Source: Pelargonium cotyledonis (Eukaryota > Streptophyta > Magnoliopsida > Geraniales > Geraniaceae). From it: a stretch of 30,048 bases of DNA. This document shows positions 1-9,188 of this stretch, piece by piece. The notes beneath the pieces were generated by a model. It made no database searches and was not told the DNA's origin. It saw nothing but the letters and a program-made list of their open reading frames with translations. Positions within the stretch are counted from its first letter, which is position 1. Each line of letters begins with the position of its first letter. Made by a program: the position numbers and the translations under genes. The DNA lies in contig JAYMTA010000389.1 of assembly GCA_036897625.1 (NCBI GenBank), positions 1 through 30,048 of the forward strand, given 5' to 3'.

Positions 1-11
1 TGGGTGTGGAG

Positions 12-18
12 TATAAAA
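12..18 (+). promoter_or_regulatory. Possible TATA box of the ULT1-like gene
   Basis: A TATAAAA heptamer lies about 490 bp before the ULT1 start codon and is followed by a long pyrimidine-rich stretch (CTCTCT runs around 120-175 and 270-290) typical of plant 5' leaders. The element is at the window edge, so upstream context is missing. Assignment rests on motif and position only. Confidence 0.35.
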
Positions 19-193
19 TGAATCAAAAGAGTACAGTTACCAAAAAAACCTCGTCCCCTCCCCATGAGAGGGATTTTTGAGATTTTCCCATAAACCCAAA
101 AGGCCAAAGCTCTGAGCTTTGATTCTCTTTCTCTCTCTAAAAACTCTCTCACTCTAAAACTCTCATTCACCTCTTTAGCTTAGTAGCTTGCTT

Positions 194-355
194 ATGTCAT
201 GTCATGCAAGTAGAACCATAGCACCAACCATCTCTGTAAGGCTTTTTAGTTTTGCTCATTCACATCAACAATCACTTTCTCTCTCTAGGAAAAAGCTCTC
301 GACATTTTCTCCATCAGATTCCTCGGAACGAGCCATGGAGATGCGTGCTCGCTGA
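194..355 (+). CDS. Upstream ORF (53 codons) in the ULT1 leader
   Basis: An ATG at 194 opens a frame that runs without a stop to TGA at 353-355, about 150 bp before the ULT1 ATG at 504. A second in-frame ATG at 335 has a strong context (AGCCATGG) and would give a 6-residue peptide, MEMRAR. The predicted peptide is Ser/Arg/His-rich and matches no family I recognise. If this leader is unspliced in the mRNA, the uORF would be expected to lower translation of ULT1. A 5' UTR intron could remove it (GTAAGG at 236 is a possible donor), so it may not be present in the mature transcript. Coding status is unproven. Confidence 0.35.
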   Translation: MSCHASRTIAPTISVRLFSFAHSHQQSLSLSRKKLSTFSPSDSSERAMEMRAR

Positions 356-503
356 GCCTTTTCTGGCTTGTGGGTTTTTCTGGGTTTTTGTTGTTCTGAG
401 GACCCAATAAGCCATTATTATTGGGTTGTGGTTGGGTTGATTTTGTGGAGGAAAAGGTACGATTTTTATTGTTTCGTGTCCGATTTTTGGGTGGGAGGTG
501 AAA

Positions 504-3500
504 ATGGCGAATGGGGTGGAGAGGGAAGGTGGGTTGGTGATGGTGTTTAGTGATGAGGAGGTGAAGGAGGTGAGTGGGTTGAGGAGAGGTGGGGACTATG
601 TGGAGGTGACGTGTGGGTGTACCAGCCATAGATATGGTGATGCTGTTGGGAGGCTTAGGGTTTTTGTGAATGGTGATCTCGAAATCAGCTGTGAGTGCAC
701 ACCTGGTTGTCAGGAAGGTCTCTTTCTTTTGTTCTTTTTTCTCTCTCACTTTCTCTCTTTGTCCTTGGATCTTTTTGGGAAATGGGTTTTGATTTTTATG
801 CATGCTGGATGGTTTGAGCTTTGAGTTTTTGTGGCAAAGTTGATGGTGGTGTGTTGTGCTTGTGCAATCTTGCGTGCACTGATGGAGAGATTTGCGAGTT
901 GTTTCGTTTTGTTCTTGTTGTGCACTTCAGGTGTATGTTGTTTTGTCTTACTGACTGAGCTCTCTTGCCATGTTGGAAGCTAGCAATGCTTATGTGTGTG
1001 TATGTGCATCTCTGTCTTGGTGGTGTTGTGTGGTTTTAGTTTTTTCTGGTTTTGGCTGATGGAGTTACCTACATTGTTGTCATTTGCTTGTGATTGTTTT
1101 TTGAGGTTTGATTTTTGTTGCCAAGGTTGTGTTCATCCTGCTTGACAGAGTATGTGAGAAAATGGGCATTTTTTCATGTCATCTTTCTCTTTTGAATGGT
1201 AGATGCATCACAACTTTGGTTTGGAGAAGCAAAAATAAAAAGTGTCTTGTGATTTGGACATGTTCATTTTTCCAGTTAAGTATCAAACTTTGGACTCATC
1301 TTCTGATGTTGATCAAGCATGCATGTGGGTGTGGGTCAGCAAAGTTGAATATTACTTTATGTGTTTCTGTGTGTGCATGTCTTTTTGTTACCCTAATGTT
1401 TTAATACTAAAATGTTATTAGTGTATGGTTTAGAACTAGCTTTCTTGATAGCTGGTGGTTCAAGGAGAACGGACGGAATCCACCTTTTGGAGTTGTATGT
1501 ATAATTTCATATCAGAAAGCTTCAAAGATTGTTTTGGAAAGTTTAGTGAAGTTGCTTCCACAAAAAGGTCTCGACTTTGGAAGATGTTAAGGTTCGAGGA
1601 TTGAAGTATACTAGTGTTGGAGACTTGAAAAATTTGAAAGTTATCATTTTAGGGGTGGATTGAATCACAAAATGATGCTCTCTTACTGAATGATATCCGA
1701 GTCAATTTATCATCCCTTCTGATACTTCCAACTGTATTGTCTCTTTGTTTTCTTCTTTCTGATCATTTGTACCCAAACTCTATGGTCCCTTCAAGAGAAT
1801 CTAAAGAGCAACTTCAATGGATGATTTGCCCACAAAATAGAAATTGGTATCTTCATATTTTTCACAGTTTATGAATGCTTGTAAAATGATTAGAGTATGT
1901 TTGAATCTATTCGTCTCATTTCATGTTTGTCATATTCATCATCTCATTTCATAATTTTTATTTTCATTTGTAAATTTCAAGCATTCTCATAATGTTTTCA
2001 ACTGTGAATGGTAATTGTTTTGACTAGATAAGTTGACTCCGGCTGCGTTTGAAAAACATTCTGGGAGAGAGACTGCTCGGAAATGGAAGAACAATGTTTG
2101 GGTCATTGTTAACGGGGAGAAGGTTCCATTGTCCAAGACAGTGCTGCTGAAATACTACAATCAAACATCAAAGCATGCTAATGGGTCCAACAGGTCCCAA
2201 AATGGCCGTGTTTGTCATCGTGATGAATTTGTTCGCTGTAGTAGTTGTAACAAACAGCGCAGGTTTCGCCTTCGGACCAAAGAGGAATGTAGGATTCACC
2301 ATGACACTTTGGCAGATTCAAACTGGAAATGTTCTGATCTTCCATATGACAAGTATGTTTCATTTTTAAAATAATGAATGCTCATTTAATATTAAACTAT
2401 ATACACAGTTTCATATGTTTTTTTTTTTGAAATGGATCCACTTTTATATTAAACTAAAATCAATACAAACCGACATATTGACTCTAGTGTTTCGAAACAG
2501 GAAAAGACCATCGAAACCCCAACGGAGCCTGTAATCCCTGATCCGATGACACAGTTTCATATGTTAGTTGTAGTGATTAGTACATAAAGTGCATTTTTAT
2601 TGTTTTCCTTTTACCTGTGACTTAACTTTTCTGCATTCAGTGTGGATCAACTGAAAATTGAAAACTATTAATCAGAATAGATAGTGAAGGAAACAAATAT
2701 ACAAACTCAAAATTAACTGTCTTTGTTTTCTCTTGTTTTGTTTTAGCTTCACTCTTATTCATTGTCCTAGGATCATTTCTGTATTGCTAAGTGCCTAAAC
2801 ACAACCAATTGAATCCTACGAAACATGTAACTTGTCTAGATTGTAGGAGTTTGGCATCTAAATTTATACCTGCTAGCACATTTTGAGAACATTGTTCATA
2901 AATCATGGCTGAAGCAAAGCCTTTAAGGCATTGCTTGTATGATTATTAAAACTAGGCTATCCTAGTACAAAGTTGATTACTTTTGAACACCACATTGACA
3001 TGACCGAAGATCTTGTTGCTGTTTTGTTATAAGAGCTGAGCGATGTACAGTTCTTGGTGGCTTGATATCATTCTATGCATGTGTAGTGCTTTTTTAAATT
3101 CAATAGCATAGCACCATTGAATGTAACCACTACTAGACACATATTTGGTTAGCTAGTCTGTTACAGGTAATTTCCTTGCTGTTGAAATCTTTTTTCTTAT
3201 CCACTAGATTTCATCTGTTTTCTTGTATCTTGTGACTCAATATCCTGTATATAAATTCATAGATGCATGCTGTATTCATTTTGTGGTTACATAATTAAAT
3301 AGCTCTATGTTGATTTGTGCCATTGTTGCTCGTGCTTTAGGATAACATGTGATGTTGATGAAGAACGAGCAAGTCGCAGGGTGTACAGGGGCTGCTGCCG
3401 TTCTCCTACATGCAAGGGCTGCACTTCCTGCGTATGCTTTGGGTGTGAAATCTGCCGCTTCTCAGATTGCAGCTGCCAGATCTGCACAGACTTCACGAGG

Positions 3501-3515
3501 AACGCAAAAGCATAA
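504..3515 (+). CDS. ULT1: ULTRAPETALA1-type SAND-domain developmental regulator
   Basis: Three exons, 504-717, 2028-2352 and 3341-3515, join in frame to a 237-residue protein, the usual ULT length. ULT proteins are plant trithorax-group factors that limit shoot and floral meristem size and help activate AGAMOUS by antagonising Polycomb silencing, acting mainly in the nucleus. The N-terminal half carries the SAND-like region (GGDYVEVTCGCTSHRYGDAV in exon 1, KLTPAAFEKHSGRETARKWK at the start of exon 2). The C-terminal half is the Cys-rich B-box-like region (VYRGCCRSPTCKGCTSCVCF in exon 3). Splice sites are GT-AG: exon 1 ends in G that joins AT to make the Asp of EDKL, and exon 2 ends AA that joins G to make Lys of PYDKIT. 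The ATG at 504 is chosen because it gives the conserved MANG start; the frame before it has no other ATG. Introns are 1310 and 988 bp. The second carries a retroelement fragment. The gene could be the ULT1 or ULT2 orthologue; the two are not separable here. Confidence 0.95.
2403..2564 (-). mobile_element. 5'-truncated LINE (or SINE) fragment with 16-bp target duplication
   Basis: The 16-mer ACACAGTTTCATATGT occurs at 2403-2418 and again at 2549-2564, bracketing about 130 bp. The insert begins with a poly(T) run (2418-2428), which is a poly(A) tail read from the minus strand. This is the signature of target-primed reverse transcription. The minus-strand end just before the A run (AATATAAAAGTGGATCCATT) resembles plant LINE 3' ends. 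It lies in ULT1 intron 2, in antisense orientation, and leaves the splice sites intact. The perfect duplication implies a recent insertion. Confidence 0.85.
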
Positions 3516-4200
3516 AACTAATTCCGGAACAGTCCCTTTAACGATCATATTTCTCTCCCTTTTGCCTTGGTGGTTCATTCTATAATTGCTATTTCAAATC
3601 TCTCCCCTCAATCTGAGAGACCTTTTGTTGACATTTTGTTCCTAATGTTAAAGACTTGAATTTCCAGTTCCTGAGTTCCAGTTCTATTGGTCTCATTGAC
3701 TGGTTGCCACTTACGAACTCAGCAATTTATTCAATTTTAGTGATGCTTTCTTGTCTGTTGAATTATATCATTTACTTTTTGCTCATTCCCATATATATTG
3801 TTTATTTTTTGTAATGCTCAAGGCAACTATGCATGTACTAACTTTACCAGAAGTTTTTGGTTCAATCCCAAAAATTTCTAGAGGGTACTATCACTGATTT
3901 TGGAACTGAAATCATCACTTGTTACAACTTAATCTTTGTGAATTCATGCAAGTTAAAAGTTTCATTAATAGACATTCATGAAACAGCAAATCAATTAAGC
4001 TTTCTTCACATTGAAAATATCTGATATATATGAGCATTGTTATACAATGCAGTAAATTTCTCTGCCTACTGAGCTCTGTAACTCGACAAAAAAAAATGAG
4101 GCACGTAGTTTACCAAAAAAAGGCAAGTACTTGAAGAAAGCAAGCAACTCTATTCACAAGAAGATTTCATAATCTTAAAAAAAGCAGCTTAATGCTTCCT
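3516..4200. other. Convergent spacer, ULT1 3' end to NAF1 3' end
   Basis: About 685 bp of AT-rich DNA between two tail-to-tail genes. It should hold both 3' UTRs and polyadenylation regions. I see no ORF with coding character and no repeat structure. Confidence 0.6.
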
Positions 4201-7200
4201 TCATTTGTGTTCCTGCCTCCCTCTTTCTCCGGCAAAACGGCCACCACCACCACGGTGGTATTGTTTTCTCCCTCGGCCACGAGCAGATGATGCACCCTGA
4301 TTAAACTGCCGCGGAGCTTCAGTGCGACTATTCTGTTCCATATTCATTGCATTGGGCAACATCACTTGTCCTCCTGAATTTGTCGTTGAAGGAAGTTGCT
4401 GACCCTGTAAATTCACCCCAAAATTTGCTAGGTTGAAGTTATTTTGACCCATAAACCCTAACCAAGGTGCGGCGGAGGATCCAGGAAAAATGTTTGGCTG
4501 ACCAGTTGACAAGGCTGCACAAGAAAGTGCCATCTGGATAGGATCAAATTGCTGCTGAAACTGCATTGTGCCTGGCATTGGCGTTGGATACGGGTTCTGG
4601 AAAGGATTCAACATCCATGGCATCAATCCCTCAGCCGGAAACCCATTGGGAAAGACCATACCCTGAGGCTGCTGATACTGCATCACATTATTCGACCCAA
4701 AACCAGCCTGTGCATTTTGTGGAAACGAGGGAGTCATTCCAGTTCCGCCATTGAGACACTGTCCAGTTTCAAAGGAGGAGTTACCACCATCATGCGACGA
4801 AGCAACTGGCCGCATATGATGCTGGTTTTGAACAGGTGGTAGCGGACTTGCAGCAGAGTTTGATTGCTGATTTTTCCATGGCCGTATATGATGCTGGTTT
4901 TGACCAGGTGGTAGTGGACTCGTACTAGTGTTTGGTTGCTGATTTTTCCATGGCCCATCCCTATTCTTACCCTTCTTTCGACTATTTTTCCCATTACCAA
5001 GATTCTGGCTATTAGAGCCCCTCTTTGCCATTTTTTGCATTCTCTTGTACTCAGCCTCTTGCTCATCATCTGAAAACTCTGCCTCATCAGACACCTCTTC
5101 ATCATTATCACCAGATGCATCATACCCTTTCTTGTAGAGATTTGGATCATTGAGTACATGATTGGCAAAATCTGGAACAAAAGAGATTAGAGAGCCACCT
5201 TGGACCCCGGCAGGGACTTCACTTTCTGAATTGTATCTCACCACATAGTACGGGTTTTTGACCGGCCCAAAAATTTCGTCTATCAAACCTAGTGGAGATC
5301 GCTTTTCTGTTATCCAGAGGATAGAGCCCTCACTAAGAGGGTTGTGCTTCTCTACACCTTCTACAATGACTTTGGCACCCATTACCTGTGTAAGTGAAAC
5401 ATAATCAAACTGATAAAGATATTATTATAGAAAACTTGTAAACGGCTTGAGAAGGACTAAACATCTCATAAAGCATTGCAACTTGAGTGATCAGTATGCA
5501 TAGACCTTGATTTGGGAAGCTTACCAATAAAACTACTCCAACAGGAAGCATTTGATGATTCGGTTGCAATGCTACATCCACGGGAGGAACTGGAGGTAGA
5601 TCCTGAAATTCCAATGAAAGTATATCAAGATCAAGAAACAGTTAAACAAGATAATATTTTAGCAGCTTTTGCCTGTAAATATTTACAATATCACTCTCTT
5701 TCTCCAAAAGTCTACCAATACTACAACAAGAAGATTACACATCTTCAAACATTTCCACAAATTTTGGCTAGCTGAGCTGGGGATTGAAACACAAGCCACA
5801 TTCAAACCAGTATTAGCTAGTTCACATAGAGTACACACATTTCATCAAAAAAGAATCATCAAGAATAAGGTACCTATAATGCATAGACACTCTCTTCTTC
5901 TCAACATACTCGTTTCTGCTATGTCTCCGACACTTGATTTGTGTGCTCTCCAATTTTAGAATAATTTTTAAGTAGATAGGTGTCCGACACTTTAGTTATC
6001 CCTCATTTTTTTTTCTTTCTAAAACTGAAATGATTGACACTATAAACGCATTGACGAGAATGACTGTATGTAGCTTATATGCACTAATAAAGCAAATATA
6101 AATGATCATGACTACGTATTGGTAGCATCTCGTGTCTATGAATTTTTTCAAAAATGTGTGTCACGGTGGCCGTGTCCCTTATCTCGTATCGTGTCTGTGC
6201 AACATAGCAACATACCTAAATATCTAAAAGCTCCACAAATCACAACTAATACGAAAATAACAAATATAAGCTTTAATAACTTAACAATAACCCATCAAAA
6301 ATACAATAGCTTACCTCAAGCTCATTCTTTGATCTAATGGGTTTTGCAGCTCCACTCCCAACATCATCTTCTTCATCAACATCACTCCAAGCAACCATGC
6401 CATCAACCACATCATCTTCTTCTTCTTCGTAGTCATCGTCTACACTAACCAATTGCCTCTCACCAGCCTCCGTTACTATCTCACCTTCTTCAACCTCATC
6501 TTCCACATCCAAACCCACTTTCTTCACCTCCTTCTTCTCCTCCTCATCACTATCACTTTCGTCCCCGCTAGACGTCTCGGACTCCGAGCTACTCTCACTA
6601 GAAGACGCTGAAGAGGAAGATGAACCAGCATCACTCTCACTCTCTTCTTCATCATCATCACTCACAATCTCCTTCTTCACTTCCTTTCCATCTCCAGCTT
6701 TACAACAAACAGTCTCTTCAGCCAAACTAACACTCTTACTCTCTTCTTTATCATCATCATTCACAATCTCCTTCTTCACTTCCTTTCCATCACCAACTTT
6801 ACAACAAACAGTCTCTTCAGCCAAACTAACACTCTCCAAAACCTTCTCAATGGAAGAGCTCAAATCCTCCAAAATTTCACACTCCTCCACCTTCACCTTC
6901 AGCTCTGCACCAGACCCATCGCCAATCAGCTCCGACCCATTAACATCAACCAGGTTCTCAGCAAGAAACTTCCCACCAGACCCATCAAAAACATCGGAAT
7001 CAATCGTACCTATATCGATGCTCTCTGGGTTCGTCGCCATCGCTGTGGGATTATCCAAAAACCACTCCTTTATGCAATCAAAATCGAAGAACGAGTCGAA
7101 AAAGGAGGTATCGATGCTTTCGGGTTCGAAATGCTCAGGTGGGTCAAGTGGGTCGATCGAATCCTTGAGCTTAGACGGTTCAGTGAGGTCTCCTTCAATG

Positions 7201-7226
7201 GCGGGTTTGGGGACGAACTCTACCAT
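4201..7226 (-). CDS. NAF1: H/ACA snoRNP assembly factor NAF1
   Basis: Three exons on the minus strand, 7226-6315, 5602-5525 and 5385-4201, all joined in phase 0, give 724 residues. NAF1 is a nuclear shuttling factor that binds the pseudouridine synthase (dyskerin/Cbf5) during assembly of H/ACA snoRNPs, before Gar1 replaces it. Exon 1 (residues 1-304) is a low-complexity acidic and Ser-rich arm. Exons 2 and 3 hold the Gar1/Naf1 fold: DLPPVPPV, LPVGVVLLVMGAKVIVEGVE, ILWITEKRSPLGLIDEIFGP, NPYYVVRYNSE. It is followed by LYKKGYDASG and an acidic linker. The C-terminal half is Gln/Asn/Pro-rich and ends in an RGG-like tail (ARGRGRKQYHRGGGGRFAGE), which suggests RNA contact. The ATG at 7224-7226 is the first in frame. 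The in-frame 99-bp duplication in exon 1 is described separately. Intron 1 (5603-6314) shows nothing else recognisable. Confidence 0.94.
6637..6834 (-). repeat. In-frame 99-bp tandem duplication in NAF1 exon 1
   Basis: Two adjacent copies with a period of exactly 99 bp (33 codons), about 6736-6834 and 6637-6735. Each encodes a unit starting SVSLAEETVCCK, then GDGKEVKKEIV and an acidic Asp/Glu/Ser run, at about residues 131-196. The copies differ at only a few positions (for example Val/Ala and Asn/Ser changes), so the duplication is fairly young. It lengthens the disordered acidic arm and keeps the frame. Confidence 0.9.
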
Positions 7227-7310
7227 CTTCAAGGAAGCGAAAAATACGGGATTTTAGAAGCTGAAACGAGCTCAGAGGAAGAGAGAATCGGGATTCCATA
7301 GCTGGAGAGA

Positions 7311-7316
7311 TTTATA
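7311..7316 (-). promoter_or_regulatory. Probable TATA box of NAF1
   Basis: On the minus strand this reads TATAAA, 85 bp upstream of the NAF1 start codon. That spacing would give a 5' UTR of roughly 50-60 nt. Support is motif and spacing only. Confidence 0.5.
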
Positions 7317-7470
7317 AGAGTTTGTTTCGGGGCAGAGGTTTTGGTTGGAGACAGTTTTGCGGTAGAGAGACTCTAGCTAGGGTTTAAGAAGTCCTAGAGG
7401 TGGTGAACTTAGAGTCCCAAAACGACGTCGTATATGTTCTTTATGTACTATCAAGAAAAATAGTTATAGC

Positions 7471-7719
7471 TAGAGGTGACAATACGGGTTTCAATTTTGG
7501 TTCGAATTTTTTTGTGAACGGGTTGAAAAGGGTGTGACTGTGTGGGTTGCTTGTTTTAGATCAAATTTTGAGTTTTATGTGTAACATGTGAATCGAGTTG
7601 AAAATTAAACTTAAACTAACAGATTTTCAATACTTAATCTACATTTTTGCAAGTATGGGGCTTAAAATAGAGCTAATCAATTTTAAAGTTGGGTTGAGTT
7701 GGACGAATTAGCACATCTA
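7471..7719. mobile_element. MITE-like element of the CGGGTT family
   Basis: About 249 bp with imperfect terminal inverted repeats. The left end TAGAGGTGACAATACGG pairs with the reverse complement of the right end (TAGATGTGCTAATTCG). The interior has the GGGTT/ACGGGTT words seen in several other places in this window. It has no coding capacity and lies in the divergent spacer between NAF1 and the PPR gene. The boundaries are approximate. Confidence 0.45.
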
Positions 7720-8145
7720 CTCATAAAACTAGTACTTTAATTTGAAGTTTGTCACCCAGACCTCTTTTGAGGTCAGATGCAGCCACACACTTAGGTTTTT
7801 CAAACTTGAATTTTAAAATATACCGCCCAAAATCTAAATTATCAAACTTAGACCTACGAAATGGTCTAATTTGATTCAAAAATTGATTGGACCTCTTCTA
7901 TATGATTATAACTTCAAAAATGTGGATCAAGTTATGAGTATTCAAGATTTAGAATTCAAATTACCAAATCCAACAATAAAAAAGCTAACATAAATCATTC
8001 AAACATTTTTCATTTATTATTTTTTATGCAGAATCCGAGATTTGCAACTCTTTCTAAGTGAAGTCAAGTTAAATTTTTTCAACCCGAAATTAAAATTCAT
8101 ATAGTCTAAACAAATGCAATTAATGGAATTTGAGGGTAATTAACA
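7720..8145. other. AT-rich spacer, nothing recognised
   Basis: About 425 bp between the MITE-like element and the GC-rich LINE-like element. It contains short AT-rich stretches and no ORF, motif or clear repeat that I can support. Confidence 0.5.
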
Positions 8146-8149
8146 AAGT

Positions 8150-9066
8150 GGTCTGACTCTCTTGTGAGGTTCCTGATACTAGGGTTTTTAGGTAGCTGTT
8201 GGTTGAGTCTTTGACGGCGGCGGCCGTAGGCGTCTGTGGGCGTTCGTTCCAGGGAGAGTAGGGGTGAAAGCTGTGAGCAGAGAAGGAGTCAGGAGTCCTG
8301 TTTCTTTTCGGGTTTTGGGATCTTTTACGGTGGAAGTGAGGCAGCGGCTGTGGGGTTTTGCGGAGGATCTGCAGCCGGAGGGGGGATCGAAGAAGGGGTG
8401 TCGGGGTTTTGAGATTGGTGCTGGTATTAGTTCGAGTGATACGCGTCGAGGTCGGTCGGGTCCAAGGGTTCACTCCTAGGTGAAGGGGTTGTCGGTGAGG
8501 GTTGTGGCCGGAGGTCGAAGGGGGGTGTTGGGGGTTGATGGTGGGCTGGTTTTGGTCCGAGTAAGGAGGCGTTGCGGTTTTCTCGGGTTCGAGGGGGAAG
8601 GGACTGCCGGTGCGGTGTGGACTCTTCAGGACAGCTAGCGCCACCGCCTCGGTCCTGATGGAGCAATACGAAGAAGAAAGAGATTCGGACGACGAGGGGG
8701 TGGCGACAGTAGGTGGGGGGGTGGGAGTTTGGTTCAAATAGTACACGGCCTCGGCTCCGATGCCGAGGTTGATGGGGTAATACAGGAGGTAGTTGACGAT
8801 GTGGGGTCCAAATCATTGCACGTCGTTTTCTCAGTTATGACTGATTCGGATTGGTCTCTGATGCCCGGTTGGGGATAGGTTATTCTGAGGCCCTCTCTCA
8901 ACTACAGAGTTTTGTCTGGGGATGTATAGCTAGGGGTACTGGTTTTAGTTTTTTGGTTAGTTCGGTTTAGGTAGTCTTATTGCTTTATTAGTCTCGGTTT
9001 TCTTTTGCATGTACTCTGTAAGCTTTATCTCCTTTAAAATAAATTATTTCGTTTCTGGTAAAAAAG
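8150..9066 (+). mobile_element. GC-rich non-coding element with LINE-type 3' tail
   Basis: This stretch stands out from the AT-rich surroundings by its G-rich composition (about 8210-8800). It ends with a run typical of plant LINE 3' ends: TGTACTCTGTAAGC near 9010, then AAATTATTTCGTTTCTGGTA followed by an A run at about 9040-9066. No reverse transcriptase or endonuclease frame is present, so it is either an internally deleted LINE or a non-autonomous relative using LINE machinery. Inside, two related segments share a CCTCGG-GATG-GG-AATAC pattern (about 8645-8675 and 8745-8785). No convincing target duplication was found. Long frames in it (for example 8264-8479) show no family signature. Confidence 0.5.
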
Positions 9067-9188
9067 AACGAAGAGTAATTTTAAGATAATGGATGAAAAG
9101 CATGTAATTTACATCTTAAGGATTTTAAACCGTTAAAAAGATTTTCAAAAAATCAATATCACTATCTCTCATACACGTTGGTGTCTTG

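Noticed and set aside
285-803. A 172-codon frame on the minus strand over the ULT1 leader and exon 1
   Set aside because: It is antisense to ULT1 exon 1, Pro/His/Thr-rich because of the CT/GT-rich template, has a non-ATG first codon in the drawn frame and no family signature.
4734-5180. A 148-codon minus-strand frame overlapping NAF1 exon 3
   Set aside because: It is the same strand in another frame of a clearly conserved exon; Met-rich and without similarity to a family.
8120-8746. A 208-codon Pro/Thr/Ser-rich frame on the minus strand
   Set aside because: It lies wholly in the GC-rich LINE-like element, antisense to its tail orientation. GC-rich DNA keeps frames open by chance and the product has no domain pattern.
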